Positions 25,130 through 34,042 are shown, counted from the first letter of the stretch. The stretch: DNA of 64,000 nt from Modicisalibacter sp049808615 (GCF_049808615.1 NZ_JBNCAN010000003.1:62001-126000); one strand, 5' to 3'. Numbers and translations: made by a program. The notes: generated by a model from the sequence alone, not told the origin.

Positions 25130-26308
25130 TCAGCCCATCAACTGCCTGACCGCGACTTCCACGCCGCGCAATTCCGCCAGGCCGCGCATCCGTCCGTAGA
25201 GCGGGTAGCCCGGCGCGGTGTCACGATGCTGATCGTCGAGGATGTAGTGACCGTGGTCCGGGCGCAGCGGCAGTCGCGGGCCGCCTTCGCGCTCGCGGCG
25301 ACGCTCCTCTTCCACCAGCGCAGCGATCACCGCCACCATGTCCACGTCGCCGGCCAGATGCGGCGCTTCATGGAAAGAGCGCGGGTCCGGCTGCTCGCGC
25401 TGGGTGGCGCGCAGATGGGCGAAGTAGACCTTGGGGCCGAAGCGCCGCGCCATGTCCGCCAGGTCGTTGTCCGAGCGCACCCCGTAGGAGCCGGTGCACA
25501 GGGTCAGGCCGTTGGCCGGGCTCGGCGCGGCGTCGAGAATCCATTGGGCATCTTGCGCCGTGGAAACCACCCGAGGTAGGCCGAGCAGCGGCCGGGGCGG
25601 ATCGTCCGGGTGAATCGCCATGCGGATGCCGACCTCTTCAGCCACCGGAATAATGGCCTGCAGGAAATACCCCAGATGCTCGCGCAGCTTGCCGGCGTCG
25701 ATCTCGTCATACTCGGCGAGCACCTCGCGAAAGCGCGCAAGGGTGTAGTGCTCTTCGGCGCCGGGCAGTCCGGCGATGATGTTGTTGGTGAGCTTGTCCC
25801 GGGCCGGCTGGTCGAGGGTGTCGAGATAGGCCCGCGCGGCGGCCTTTTCGTCGTCGCCGTACTCCTGCGCCGCTTCGGGGCGCTCGAGCAGGTAGAGATC
25901 GAAGGCGGCGAAGGCGGTCTGGTCGAAGCGTAGCGCCAGGGCTCCGTCCGCCAGGCGGTAGGTGAGATCGGTGCGGGTCCAGTCGAGCACCGGCATGAAG
26001 TTGTAGCAGACCGTGTCGATGCCACAGGCCGCCAGGTTGCGTAGCGTCTGGCAGTAAGTCTCGATATGGGCGTCACGCTCCGGCAGCCCCTTCTTGATGG
26101 CCTCGGTGACCGGCACGCTCTCCACCACCGACCAGGTCAGACCAGCGGCTTCGATCATTCGCTTACGCGCCTCGATCGCCTCGATCGTCCATACTTCGCC
26201 GTTGGGAACGTCATGCAGGGCGGTGACGATGCCGGTGGCTCCGGTCTGGCGAACCTCGTCGAGGCGAATAGGATCGTTGGGGCCGAACCAGCGCCAGGTG
26301 TGTTCCAT
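25130..26308 (-). CDS. uxuA: mannonate dehydratase
   Basis: Dehydrates D-mannonate to 2-keto-3-deoxygluconate, a Mn2+/Fe2+ TIM-barrel enzyme. The 392-residue protein has the standard start MEHTWRWFGPNDP and the metal-site segments CYNFMPVLDWTRTDL near 108-122, MAIHPDDPPRP near 230, CTGSYGVRSDND near 272, FAHLRATQRE near 300 and RPDHGHYI near 352. It is last in a minus-strand operon after uxuB (15-base gap) and is followed by a strong hairpin. A second, unrelated mannonate dehydratase (ManD, 31959-33170) is encoded by the same operon. Confidence 0.95.
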   Translation of the reverse strand: MEHTWRWFGPNDPIRLDEVRQTGATGIVTALHDVPNGEVWTIEAIEARKRMIEAAGLTWSVVESVPVTEAIKKGLPERDAHIETYCQTLRNLAACGIDTVCYNFMPVLDWTRTDLTYRLADGALALRFDQTAFAAFDLYLLERPEAAQEYGDDEKAAARAYLDTLDQPARDKLTNNIIAGLPGAEEHYTLARFREVLAEYDEIDAGKLREHLGYFLQAIIPVAEEVGIRMAIHPDDPPRPLLGLPRVVSTAQDAQWILDAAPSPANGLTLCTGSYGVRSDNDLADMARRFGPKVYFAHLRATQREQPDPRSFHEAPHLAGDVDMVAVIAALVEEERRREREGGPRLPLRPDHGHYILDDQHRDTAPGYPLYGRMRGLAELRGVEVAVRQLMG

Positions 26309-26323
26309 GCTGATGTCCTCGTG

Positions 26324-27793
26324 TCAGGCGCGCTCGAGCTGGGCCAGGGCCGCGCTCAAGCCGCGTTGTGTCAGGGTACGGTAGGCGGCGGTGACTGCCT
26401 CGCCGAAGCCGGGCGCGCTGGCCAGAGCCGGGGCGAAGACCGCCTCTTCTTCCAGAAAGGCGCGCACCAGCGCATCGGAGTCATCACCGTGGCGTTCGTG
26501 CAGCGCCTGGAAGCGTTCCGCCAGGGGATCGTCCACCGGATAGGGAGTGCCGTTTAGATCTTCGCCTTTGGTGTAGCGAATCCAGGCAGCGATGCCGAGC
26601 GTCGTGCAGGGCACCGGCTCATCCGCTTCAAGGCGCATTCGGGCACCGTCGAGCCAGCGCTGGGGCAGTTTCTGACTGCCGTCCATGGCGATCTGCTGCA
26701 GGCGGTGACGCAGGCTGTCGTTGGCGAAACGCTCGATAAGCCGCTCGGCGTATTCCTTCAGATCGGTGCCCTCGGGCATGGCGAGAGTCGGTGCGGCCTC
26801 TTCCAGCATGTAGCGGCGCAGCAGGGTTTTGAGGTCGTCACGGCTCACCGCCTCGAACACCGTCTCGATGCCGTCGAGCGCCCCGAGGTAGGCGAGCAGC
26901 GAATGGCTGCCGTTGAGCATCCTGAGCTTCATGGCTTCAAACGGCGCGACATCAGTCACCATCTCGACGCCGTCCGACTCCCAGGCTGGGCGGCCTTGGG
27001 GGAAGTCGTCCTCGATCACCCACTGGGCGAAGGCTTCGCAGACCACGGCGTTCTCGTCCTCGACACCGAGTTCAGCGAGCCGCGCGAAATCCGCCTCGGT
27101 CATGGCCGGCACGATGCGATCGACCATGCTGCATGGGAAAGCCACCTCGCGCTCGATCCACTCGGCGAGCGCCGCATCGCGACGTGCCGCCAGCTGGCTT
27201 ACCGCCGCCCGGGTACGCTTGCCGTTGTCCGGCATGTTGTCGCAACTGAGCACCGTGAAGGGAGCAACGTCGGCAGCCCGGCGCCGCGCCAGGGCCTCGA
27301 CCAGGATACCCGGCGCGGTGCGCGGCGAAGCGGGATTGGCGATGTCGAAGGCGATCATGGGGTCATCGATCAGCAAATCGCCACTGGCCGGACTCAGGAA
27401 ATACCCCTTCTCGGTGACGGTCAGGGTGACGATACGGGTCTCGGGGGCGGACATACGCGTCAATAACGCCTCGAGATCGCGACCCCAGCGCCCCTCACCG
27501 TCGCAGCCGGTGAACAGCGTCTCTTCGATCACGCCGATCTCACGCAGCGTCACATTTTCGCTATCGGCATATTCCGCCACATGGTAACGATGATCCGCCT
27601 CGCGCAGGGCATCGACCAGCCCCACGCTCGAGCGCAGATTGGCGCTGCTGATTCCCCAGCCGGCATCATTCGTGCGCTGTCGATAGCGCTCGAGGAACAC
27701 CGCCTGATGGGCGCGATGAAAGGCGCCCAGGCCCAGATGGACGATACCGAGCTGGCCCTGGCCACGGAAGCAGGCAATAGCCTTGGCAGTCAT
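26324..27793 (-). CDS. uxuB: fructuronate reductase (mannitol dehydrogenase family)
   Basis: NADH-dependent reduction of D-fructuronate to D-mannonate. The 489-residue long-chain polyol dehydrogenase has IVHLGLGAFHRAHQAVFLER at about 17-36, VTEKGYFLSPASGDL near 122, CDNMPDNGKRTRAAV near 178, and the catalytic KLRMLNGSHSLLAYLG near 292. It sits between the TRAP transporter genes and uxuA with small gaps. In this operon its substrate is expected to come from L-gulonate oxidation by the zinc dehydrogenase at 30902-31924 as well as from glucuronate. Confidence 0.92.
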   Translation of the reverse strand: MTAKAIACFRGQGQLGIVHLGLGAFHRAHQAVFLERYRQRTNDAGWGISSANLRSSVGLVDALREADHRYHVAEYADSENVTLREIGVIEETLFTGCDGEGRWGRDLEALLTRMSAPETRIVTLTVTEKGYFLSPASGDLLIDDPMIAFDIANPASPRTAPGILVEALARRRAADVAPFTVLSCDNMPDNGKRTRAAVSQLAARRDAALAEWIEREVAFPCSMVDRIVPAMTEADFARLAELGVEDENAVVCEAFAQWVIEDDFPQGRPAWESDGVEMVTDVAPFEAMKLRMLNGSHSLLAYLGALDGIETVFEAVSRDDLKTLLRRYMLEEAAPTLAMPEGTDLKEYAERLIERFANDSLRHRLQQIAMDGSQKLPQRWLDGARMRLEADEPVPCTTLGIAAWIRYTKGEDLNGTPYPVDDPLAERFQALHERHGDDSDALVRAFLEEEAVFAPALASAPGFGEAVTAAYRTLTQRGLSAALAQLERA

Positions 27794-27799
27794 GAACGC

Positions 27800-29077
27800 T
27801 TACTCCATCAACAGATTAGGCAGCCACAGGGAAAGCGCGGGGATATAGGAGACCAGCAGCAGCACGATCAGGTTGCATATCAGAAACGGCAGGATGGCAC
27901 GGGCCACCCGCAGCATGGGCAGCTTGCCAATGCCCGAGACGACGAACAAACAGACCCCCACCGGCGGCGTGGTCAGGCCGATCATCAGGTTGAGTACCGC
28001 CATCAGGCCAAAATGGATCGGGTCCATGCCGATCCCCGTCGCCACGCCGAGAAGCGCTGGAAACAAGATGATCAGGGCGGCGATGGTCTCCATGAACGAC
28101 CCCACCACCAACAGGATCAGATTGAGGATCAGGATGACCACAATGGGTTTTTCGCTGATGTTGAGAATGCCGTCGGCGATCAGCTGGGGAATCTGCTGGC
28201 TGGTGAGAATCCAGCCGAACAGGTTGGCCAGCCCCACCAGCAGCATCAACGATCCCGAGGTCAGCACCGTATCGACGATGATCTGCGGCAGGTTGCGCCA
28301 GTTGAGCCCCTTGTAGACGAACATGCCGATGACGAAGGCATACAGGCTGGCGACGATCGAGGCCTCCGTGGGGGTGAACAGGCCGCCGATGATCCCGTAG
28401 AGGATGATGAAGGTCATCAGCAATGCCCAGAAGGCGCTGCGCCCTTCCCGGAGAAGTTCCTTGAGGCTCGAGCGCCGCTCCCGCGGATAGTTGCGCCGTA
28501 CCGCCAGGAGGTAGGTGGTGATCATCATCGCCACGCCCAGCAGCAGCCCGGGTATGGCGCCGGCCAAGAACATCTTGCCCACCGAGACGCCGCCCAGCGA
28601 ACCGACGATGATCATCGGCACGCTGGGCGGGATGATCGGGCCGATGGTGGACGAGGCGGCGGTCACCGCCGCGGCGAAGGGCTTGTCGTAGCCCGCCCGC
28701 GCCATGCCGGGGATCATCACCGAGCCGATGCTGGCGGCATCGGCCACCGCGGTGCCGGAGATACCGCCGAACAGCATCGAGCCGCCGACGTTGGCCAGCC
28801 CCAGCCCACCGCGCACATGGCCCACCAGGGCATTGCAGAAGCGGATGATGTGATCGGTAATGTTGCCCACGTTCATCAGGTTGCCGGCCAGCACGAAGCC
28901 GGGAATGCACAGCAGCACGAAGGAGTCGATACCGCCATACAGCTTCTGGGGCACGATGGTCAGGGAGATGCCCTCGATAAGCAGATAGCTTAGCGACGAA
29001 ATTCCAAGGGCAAAGGCAATTGGCACGCCCAACAAGAGCAGCACGAGAAACACGCTGAAGAGTATGGCGATTTCCAT
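27800..29077 (-). CDS. TRAP transporter large membrane subunit (DctM)
   Basis: A 425-residue, about 12-helix protein of the DctM family that couples Na+ flow to uptake of a sugar acid. Characteristic segments: GGISGTAVADAASIGSVMIP near 105, STIGPIIPPSVPMIIVGSLG near 142, GGLFTPTEASIVASLYA near 240, GLTTPPVGVCLFVVSGIG near 378. The ATG at 29075-29077 overlaps the DctQ stop by one base; the open frame continues upstream through DctQ in another frame and is not real there. It is followed after 6 bases by uxuB. Confidence 0.95.
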   Translation of the reverse strand: MEIAILFSVFLVLLLLGVPIAFALGISSLSYLLIEGISLTIVPQKLYGGIDSFVLLCIPGFVLAGNLMNVGNITDHIIRFCNALVGHVRGGLGLANVGGSMLFGGISGTAVADAASIGSVMIPGMARAGYDKPFAAAVTAASSTIGPIIPPSVPMIIVGSLGGVSVGKMFLAGAIPGLLLGVAMMITTYLLAVRRNYPRERRSSLKELLREGRSAFWALLMTFIILYGIIGGLFTPTEASIVASLYAFVIGMFVYKGLNWRNLPQIIVDTVLTSGSLMLLVGLANLFGWILTSQQIPQLIADGILNISEKPIVVILILNLILLVVGSFMETIAALIILFPALLGVATGIGMDPIHFGLMAVLNLMIGLTTPPVGVCLFVVSGIGKLPMLRVARAILPFLICNLIVLLLVSYIPALSLWLPNLLME

Positions 29078-29646
29078 CACACGCGCTCCTGGTAAGACGA
29101 TGGACCACGAACGATGGCCACGGCGGCCTCGATCAGGCCCAGCGCCGCATAAAGAACATTGAGGCCAAACAGGACAGCGGTGGAAAAGAAGATATAAAGC
29201 ATCGGTACCTTGAGCGTCGGTGACGTCTGAAAGGCGCCGATCCGCGCGTACTGCATGGCATAGGGCACCATCAGCAGAGCGAACCCTCCCACCAGCAGGC
29301 ATACCAGGGCGCGATAAGCCAACTGCCCGCGCCAGGGGAGAAACTGATGAAACAACTCTACATTGACGTGCCGGTTGCGCCGCAACACCAGCCCTGATGA
29401 GAGCGCCACCATATAAATGAAGAGATAACGCGACAGCTCTTCCGTCCATGCCGGTGAGCTAGGCAGCGCCAGGCGCGCAAAAATTTGCAACAGCACTACC
29501 GCCGCAATGCCCAGCAACGCCAAGGAAGCCAGGACACCGAACAGTCGATCGAGCCATGTTATCAGCCGCCCAAACGCTCCACCCAAGGGAGGTATCTCGG
29601 CGATGGCATGGAGAGAATCGCCAGGCTGCACATCGGATTCATTCAT
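29077..29646 (-). CDS. TRAP transporter small membrane subunit (DctQ)
   Basis: A 189-residue membrane protein with four helices, the usual DctQ build, and an extra ~25-residue N-terminal leader. Typical DctQ signatures are WTEELSRYLFIYMVALSSGL near 66-85 and the basic RRNRHVNVELF just after it. It ends on the ATG of DctM (one-base overlap). It is separated from the binding-protein gene by a 240-base gap that holds a strong hairpin and a dispersed repeat, an unusually long break inside a transporter operon. Confidence 0.92.
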   Translation of the reverse strand: MNESDVQPGDSLHAIAEIPPLGGAFGRLITWLDRLFGVLASLALLGIAAVVLLQIFARLALPSSPAWTEELSRYLFIYMVALSSGLVLRRNRHVNVELFHQFLPWRGQLAYRALVCLLVGGFALLMVPYAMQYARIGAFQTSPTLKVPMLYIFFSTAVLFGLNVLYAALGLIEAAVAIVRGPSSYQERV

Positions 29647-29686
29647 GTAAGCGCCCTTGATACTTTATGCACTGCATTTCGAGGTT

Positions 29687-29728
29687 ACCGGCTTCGCACC
29701 ACCTCGTTATTCAGGATGCGAAGCCGGT
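29687..29728 (-). other. strong hairpin between dctP and dctQ genes
   Basis: ACCGGCTTCGCA (29687-29698) pairs perfectly over 12 bp with TGCGAAGCCGGT (29717-29728), loop 18 bases. On the transcribed minus strand no U-tract follows. Stem-loops after the binding-protein gene commonly protect its mRNA and allow partial read-through, giving more periplasmic protein than membrane protein. Confidence 0.65.
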
Positions 29729-29739
29729 TGTGCAATGGC

Positions 29740-29890
29740 TTAGGGAATTGCTGAATAAATCGCCGAGCGAAATGAAGTGCAAGGCGCACGGAGCGCAGGA
29801 AACGAGACATAACATGGGGTTAGGCGAGTTTCCGAGTACCGCGCAACGCAGCAATTCGTTCGTGTAGGCATTTATGCAGCGATTCCTTAG
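29740..29890. repeat. MITE-like dispersed repeat, copy 1
   Basis: About 151 bp, roughly 80% identical by eye to 41062-41211. Ends are imperfect inverted repeats: TTAGGGAATTGCTG at the left against the reverse complement of CAGCGATTCCTTAG at the right (11 of 14). The core contains AAGGCGCACGGAGC and ACGAGACATAAC, conserved in both copies. Its right end reaches the stop codon of the TRAP binding-protein gene (29887-29889), so insertion appears to have occurred right at the gene end. No open frame or transposase; presumed non-autonomous. Confidence 0.8.
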
Positions 29891-30855
29891 AGGTTCTGGA
29901 TGGCTTCGTAAAGTGCCAGCTGCTCCTCATTCAGCGAGGCTTCGACGGCGGGCCCGGCCTTTTCGGCGAAGGCCTGCTGATCGACTTCGACGAACTCCAT
30001 GCCGGCGTCCTTGAGCGCCTGTTCGAGACGCTTCTGATCCTCGGTGAATTTCTCGGCCTCGAACTCGTGCATCGATTCCGCGGCGTCCATGACGACCTGC
30101 TGCAGCTCGTCCGGCATCGATTCGAGCTTGTTCTTGCCGATCACCACGTAGATCCAGCTACGCACATGGTCGGTCATGTTCACGTAGTCCTGGACTTCGT
30201 TGAAGCTGGCGCTCTCGATCAGCGACAGCGGATTCTCCTGGGCGTCGATGGTGCCCTGCTGCAGCGACGTGAAGACTTCGCTGAAGGCCATCGGCGTCGG
30301 CTTGGCGCCCAGCGCCTGCCAGGTATCCACGAACAGCGGCACGTTGGGCACACGCAGACGCAGGCCACTGAGTTCGTCCGGACTCTTGATGGGACGGTTG
30401 GAGGTCAGCTCACGGGGGCCGCGCTCGAACCAGGTAAGCGGCACCAGACCGGTCTTTTCCTCGATCTGCGTTTCGATCTGCTTGCCAACGTCGCCTTGTA
30501 CCGCCTTGCGCAGATGCTCCGAATCACGAAAGGCGTAGGGTACGGCCATCATCGCGGCCAGGGGTGCCCAGTTCTGCAGGCTTTCCCCGGTGATGGTCAT
30601 GTCGGCAGTGCCCAACTGAATGCTGTTGATCGTATCCATCTCATTGCCCAACTGCTCGTTGGGAAAAATCTGCACTTCAATCTGGCCATCGGAGTTCTCC
30701 TCGACCTGCTGCTTGAAATGCTTGGCGGCCTGATTCCAGACGTGCTGCTCGTTGGCCAGATGGCCGAACTTGAGGGTGTAGTCGGCGGCCATGGCGAAAG
30801 GCGCTGCGAGCAGCGCCGAGCCGATAAGGGTACTAGCGAAAAGTTGCTTGAGCAT
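29887..30855 (-). CDS. TRAP transporter solute-binding protein (DctP family)
   Basis: A 322-residue periplasmic binding protein. Signal peptide about 1-23 (MLKQLFASTLIGSALLAAPF, then AMAA). Mature part has the DctP pattern: LKFGHLANEQHVWNQAA, VQIFPNEQLGNEMDTINSIQ, and LRLRVPNVPLFVDTWQALGA near 155-175 containing the conserved Arg that binds the substrate carboxylate; then FTSLQQGTIDAQENPLSLI near 200. The ATG at 30853-30855 has AGGAG upstream. Operon context (gulonate dehydrogenase, ManD, uxuAB) makes L-gulonate, or a related aldonate/hexuronate, the likely ligand. Confidence 0.92.
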   Translation of the reverse strand: MLKQLFASTLIGSALLAAPFAMAADYTLKFGHLANEQHVWNQAAKHFKQQVEENSDGQIEVQIFPNEQLGNEMDTINSIQLGTADMTITGESLQNWAPLAAMMAVPYAFRDSEHLRKAVQGDVGKQIETQIEEKTGLVPLTWFERGPRELTSNRPIKSPDELSGLRLRVPNVPLFVDTWQALGAKPTPMAFSEVFTSLQQGTIDAQENPLSLIESASFNEVQDYVNMTDHVRSWIYVVIGKNKLESMPDELQQVVMDAAESMHEFEAEKFTEDQKRLEQALKDAGMEFVEVDQQAFAEKAGPAVEASLNEEQLALYEAIQNL

Positions 30856-30901
30856 GGTGGTCACTCCTGACGCGATGTTGTGGCTGTTATTCCAATGGCG
30901 T

Positions 30902-31924
30902 TCAAGCACTCAGGTCGATCAAGACCTTGCGCGCACTTTCAGGATGGTGATCGATCATGTGGATCGCCTCACTCATCTCGGCGAAGGGCAGCCGGTGGCT
31001 GACCAGCGCCGTGGCATCGAGCCGCCCGCTGGCGAGCATCTCGATGACTTCGGGGAACTTGCGATTGTTGAGCCGCGAGCCAACCAGGGTCAGCTCCTTC
31101 TTGATCACCTCGAGCTGCACCAGATCGCAGGGCGTGGCATTGAAGCCCAGCAGGCCGATACGCCCCGCCGGGGAGGCCATGCGCACCAGCGACGGGAACA
31201 GCGCCGGCACGCAGGCGGCATCCGCGATCAATGGCACGCCTTCGCCCTGGGTGCGCTCGGCCATCACCACCTCGATGTCTTCCTTTTCGCCGTTGACGAC
31301 GTGGCTGGCACCCAGGGCACTAGCTGTCTCCAGACGGACATCGATGACGTCGCACACGGTGATGTCGGTCAAGCCCTTGGCCCGGGCGACCTGCAGAATG
31401 GTCAGGCCGATGACCCCGGCGCCGAAGATCAGCAGACCATCGCCCTCGATGGGCTGCATGCGATCGAGCACGTTGGTGGCGATAGAATAAGGCTCGACCA
31501 GGGCCGCCTGATCGAGGCCGACATGTTCGGGCAAACGATGCACGTTGGCCGCGGGCACGCTGACCCGCTGTTCGAAGCCGCCGTCGCGATGCACACCGAT
31601 GACTTCCAGCCGGGTGCAGATGTTGGGCCGCCCGATGCGACACGGGTAGCACTCACCACAGCTGACCACCGGATCGACGCACACCCGCTCGCCAACGGTG
31701 ATCCCCTCGACGCCCTCGCCGACCGCCTCGATCACCCCGGCGAACTCGTGGCCGGTGACCCTCGGGAAGCGCACGAAGGCGTTGTTGCCGTGGATGATGT
31801 GCATGTCGGAGCCGCAGATGCCCGCAAAAGCAACACCGACGAGCACTTCGCCGGCCTTGGCCTGGGGCATCTCGATATCGACGATGCTGAAATCATGAGG
31901 TGCCTTCACTTGAAATGCTTGCAT
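30902..31924 (-). CDS. zinc-dependent alcohol dehydrogenase, probable L-gulonate 5-dehydrogenase
   Basis: A 340-residue medium-chain dehydrogenase. Catalytic zinc: Cys in AGICGSDMH near 38 and GHEFAGVIEAVGEGV near 60; structural zinc loop CGECYPCRIGRPNIC near 90-104; NAD site LIFGAGVIGLTILQVARA near 167. This RspB/IdnD-like type oxidises C5 of L-gulonate or L-idonate. Located between manD and the TRAP genes, with uxuB and uxuA downstream, it best fits L-gulonate to D-fructuronate, the pathway described in Chromohalobacter. The ATG at 31922-31924 has AAGGAG upstream. Confidence 0.87.
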   Translation of the reverse strand: MQAFQVKAPHDFSIVDIEMPQAKAGEVLVGVAFAGICGSDMHIIHGNNAFVRFPRVTGHEFAGVIEAVGEGVEGITVGERVCVDPVVSCGECYPCRIGRPNICTRLEVIGVHRDGGFEQRVSVPAANVHRLPEHVGLDQAALVEPYSIATNVLDRMQPIEGDGLLIFGAGVIGLTILQVARAKGLTDITVCDVIDVRLETASALGASHVVNGEKEDIEVVMAERTQGEGVPLIADAACVPALFPSLVRMASPAGRIGLLGFNATPCDLVQLEVIKKELTLVGSRLNNRKFPEVIEMLASGRLDATALVSHRLPFAEMSEAIHMIDHHPESARKVLIDLSA

Positions 31925-31958
31925 GCTTCTCTCCTTCATCATTCGGTGGGCTGGTGGG

Positions 31959-33170
31959 CTACCAATGCCAGAGTGTGCCGTCCTCGAGCCGGTTGACCGG
32001 CAGGCTGGCACGCTTGTAGGGGTACCGGGCCGCCAGGGTTTCGTCGATGTCGACGCCGTGACCCGGGGTTTCGCCTACCAGGAAGTGGCCGTCCTCGAAG
32101 GCGTAGTCGTGGGGAAATACCTGATCCGTCGCCGTGTCATGGGGCATATGTTCCTGAATGCCGAAATTGGGCACCCAGGTATCGAAGTGGATCGCCGCGC
32201 CGAGACACACCGGCGACAGATCGGTGGGTCCATGAAAGCCGGTACGAATGTGGTACAACGCGGCCAGATCGGCGATCCGGCGGACATGGGTGATGCCGCC
32301 ACCGTGGGTCAAGGGTGTGCGAATATAATCGATCCACTGGTTCTCGATCAGCTCGCGATAATCGTGGATCGAATTGAACACCTCGCCGATGGCCAGGGGC
32401 GTGGTGGTGTGCTCGCGCACCAGCCTGAGGCTCTGCTGGTTCTCGGCGGGCACGCAGTCCTCCAGCCAGAACAGGTGGTAGGGCTCGACCGCCTTGCCCA
32501 GCCGGGCCGCCTCGATCGGGGTGAGGCGGTGGTGCACGTCGTGCAGCACATGCAGGTCGTCGCCGAAGCGCTCGCGCACCGCGGCGAACAGCTTGGGCAC
32601 CTGGTTGAGATACTTCTCGCTGCTCCATACGTGCTCGGCAGGCAGTTCGGCGTCCGCCGGCTCGTAGCGCTCGCCATCGCGCTTGGCGACGCCGTAGATG
32701 GTCGGAATACCGGGAATGCCGGCCTGCACGCGCACCGCTTTATAGCCCAGCTCTACATGGCGGGCCACTTCGGCAAGACAGCTTTCGATGTCCTTGCCGG
32801 TGCAGTGAGCGTAGGCCATGACCCTTTCACGGCTCTTGCCGCCGAGCAGCTGATAGAGCGGCATGCCGGCGGCCTTGGCCTTGATGTCCCACAGCGCCAT
32901 GTCCACCGCGGCGATGGCGCTCATGGTCACCGGCCCGCGCCGCCAGTAGGCGCCACGATAGAGATAATGCCAGGTATCCTCGATGCGGCTGGCGTCGCGA
33001 CCGATCAGGGCGGGAATGACGTGCTCCTCGAGATAGGCGACCACCGCCTGCTCGCGGCCGTTCAGGGTGGCATCGCCGATGCCGTGGATGCCCGAGGCGG
33101 TGACGACCTTCAGGGTCACGAAGTTGCGCCCCGGCGCGGTGACGATCACATAGGCATCCTGAATCTTCAT
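31959..33170 (-). CDS. manD: D-mannonate dehydratase, enolase superfamily (ManD/RspA)
   Basis: A 403-residue enolase-superfamily dehydratase, the normal length. Metal ligands and catalysts by position: Asp211 and His213 in LHDVHHRL, Glu237 in FWLEDC, Glu263 in IGEVFNS, with Arg147 and Tyr159 as the base pair of this subgroup. It converts D-mannonate (and in some members D-gluconate) to 2-keto-3-deoxygluconate. Many ManD proteins are slow and have been tied to L-gulonate catabolism, which is what the neighbouring genes suggest. Its start overlaps the GntR regulator stop by 4 bases. Confidence 0.92.
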   Translation of the reverse strand: MKIQDAYVIVTAPGRNFVTLKVVTASGIHGIGDATLNGREQAVVAYLEEHVIPALIGRDASRIEDTWHYLYRGAYWRRGPVTMSAIAAVDMALWDIKAKAAGMPLYQLLGGKSRERVMAYAHCTGKDIESCLAEVARHVELGYKAVRVQAGIPGIPTIYGVAKRDGERYEPADAELPAEHVWSSEKYLNQVPKLFAAVRERFGDDLHVLHDVHHRLTPIEAARLGKAVEPYHLFWLEDCVPAENQQSLRLVREHTTTPLAIGEVFNSIHDYRELIENQWIDYIRTPLTHGGGITHVRRIADLAALYHIRTGFHGPTDLSPVCLGAAIHFDTWVPNFGIQEHMPHDTATDQVFPHDYAFEDGHFLVGETPGHGVDIDETLAARYPYKRASLPVNRLEDGTLWHW

Positions 33171-33916
33171 AGGCTCGCTTCCGTTTCGTGTTCGGACAAA
33201 AGCGTCGCGCTTGCCGAATCCTCGAACATCGCCGGGAAGCGGCGCACCAGATCGGGCAGCGACTGCCAGATTTCCCGCTGATGCACGGCCATGGCGCTGG
33301 CGGCCGCCTCGATGTCGCGCCGCGCGATGGTGTCGACGATGCGCGTGTGCTGATCGATCAGCTTGTCGATCGGGGTACTGTCGGGCACGCTGAGATAGCG
33401 TACGCGATCCAACTGCGCCTTGACCTCCTCGGTGACGCGCCAGGCGGCCTGCTGGTGTACGCCCAGGGACAGCGTCCGATGGAAGGCCTCATCGAGTTGA
33501 AAGAAACGGTCATAGTCCTGAGGCTCGATACAACGGCGCTGGCGTTCGATCAACTCCTGCAGTTCGGCCAGCGTTGCTTCGTCCAGCCCCTGTTCGGCGG
33601 CCAGCCTCGCTACGGCAACCTCGATCGCCTCGCGCACGAAGCGTGCCTCGAGTACCGCCTGCTGAGAGATCCGTACTACATAGGTGCCTCGCTGTGGTCG
33701 AACCTCCACCAGCCCCGCCTCGGAAAGACGAATAAAAGCCTCGCGCACCGGCTGCCGACTCACGTTGAAGGTATCGGCGATCTCTTTTTCCGACAGCGCC
33801 TGGCCCGGCGCCAGGACCATGCGAATGATCGACTGGCGCAGGACATGGTAGAGACGCTGACGCACGGCGCCGCGATCATCCGTCTTCTGCCATAGCGTCA
33901 GCAATCTCGTGTTCAT
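33167..33916 (-). CDS. GntR family regulator (FCD domain) of the gulonate operon
   Basis: A 249-residue transcription regulator. N-terminal winged helix at about 25-90 with ALSEKEIADTFNVSRQPVRE, FIRLSEAGLVEVRPQRGTYV; C-terminal all-helical FCD ligand domain with the metal-type residues DEAFHRTLSLGVHQQAAWRV near 150. It is the first gene of the operon running to uxuA and likely represses it until a sugar acid binds. The gap before it (33917-34042) contains GTATGGTAGTATGC (33970-33983), which loosely resembles GntR-type half-sites; I do not claim it as an operator. Confidence 0.88.
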   Translation of the reverse strand: MNTRLLTLWQKTDDRGAVRQRLYHVLRQSIIRMVLAPGQALSEKEIADTFNVSRQPVREAFIRLSEAGLVEVRPQRGTYVVRISQQAVLEARFVREAIEVAVARLAAEQGLDEATLAELQELIERQRRCIEPQDYDRFFQLDEAFHRTLSLGVHQQAAWRVTEEVKAQLDRVRYLSVPDSTPIDKLIDQHTRIVDTIARRDIEAAASAMAVHQREIWQSLPDLVRRFPAMFEDSASATLLSEHETEASL

Positions 33917-34042
33917 GGCGAAACGCCTCTATCAGGTAGGAGCAACTCTAGCTTATCTGACACAGCTAGTATGGTAGTATGCAAGGAAGAGTGAAAGCAC
34001 CTTATCTTAGACCTTAGTTTAATCTAGATCGCGAGAAGAACG

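Noticed and set aside
27581..28993. A 470-codon plus-strand frame opposite the TRAP DctM and uxuB genes
   Set aside because: Composed of His/Gln/Asp-rich low-complexity sequence typical of antisense frames over membrane-protein genes.
29739..29890. CTTAG at both ends of repeat copy 1 as a target-site duplication
   Set aside because: The same bases are part of the inverted ends, and copy 2 does not show a matching duplication.
33970..33983. GTATGGTAGTATGC as an operator for the GntR regulator
   Set aside because: It is not a true palindrome and matches no GntR consensus well enough to list as a site.
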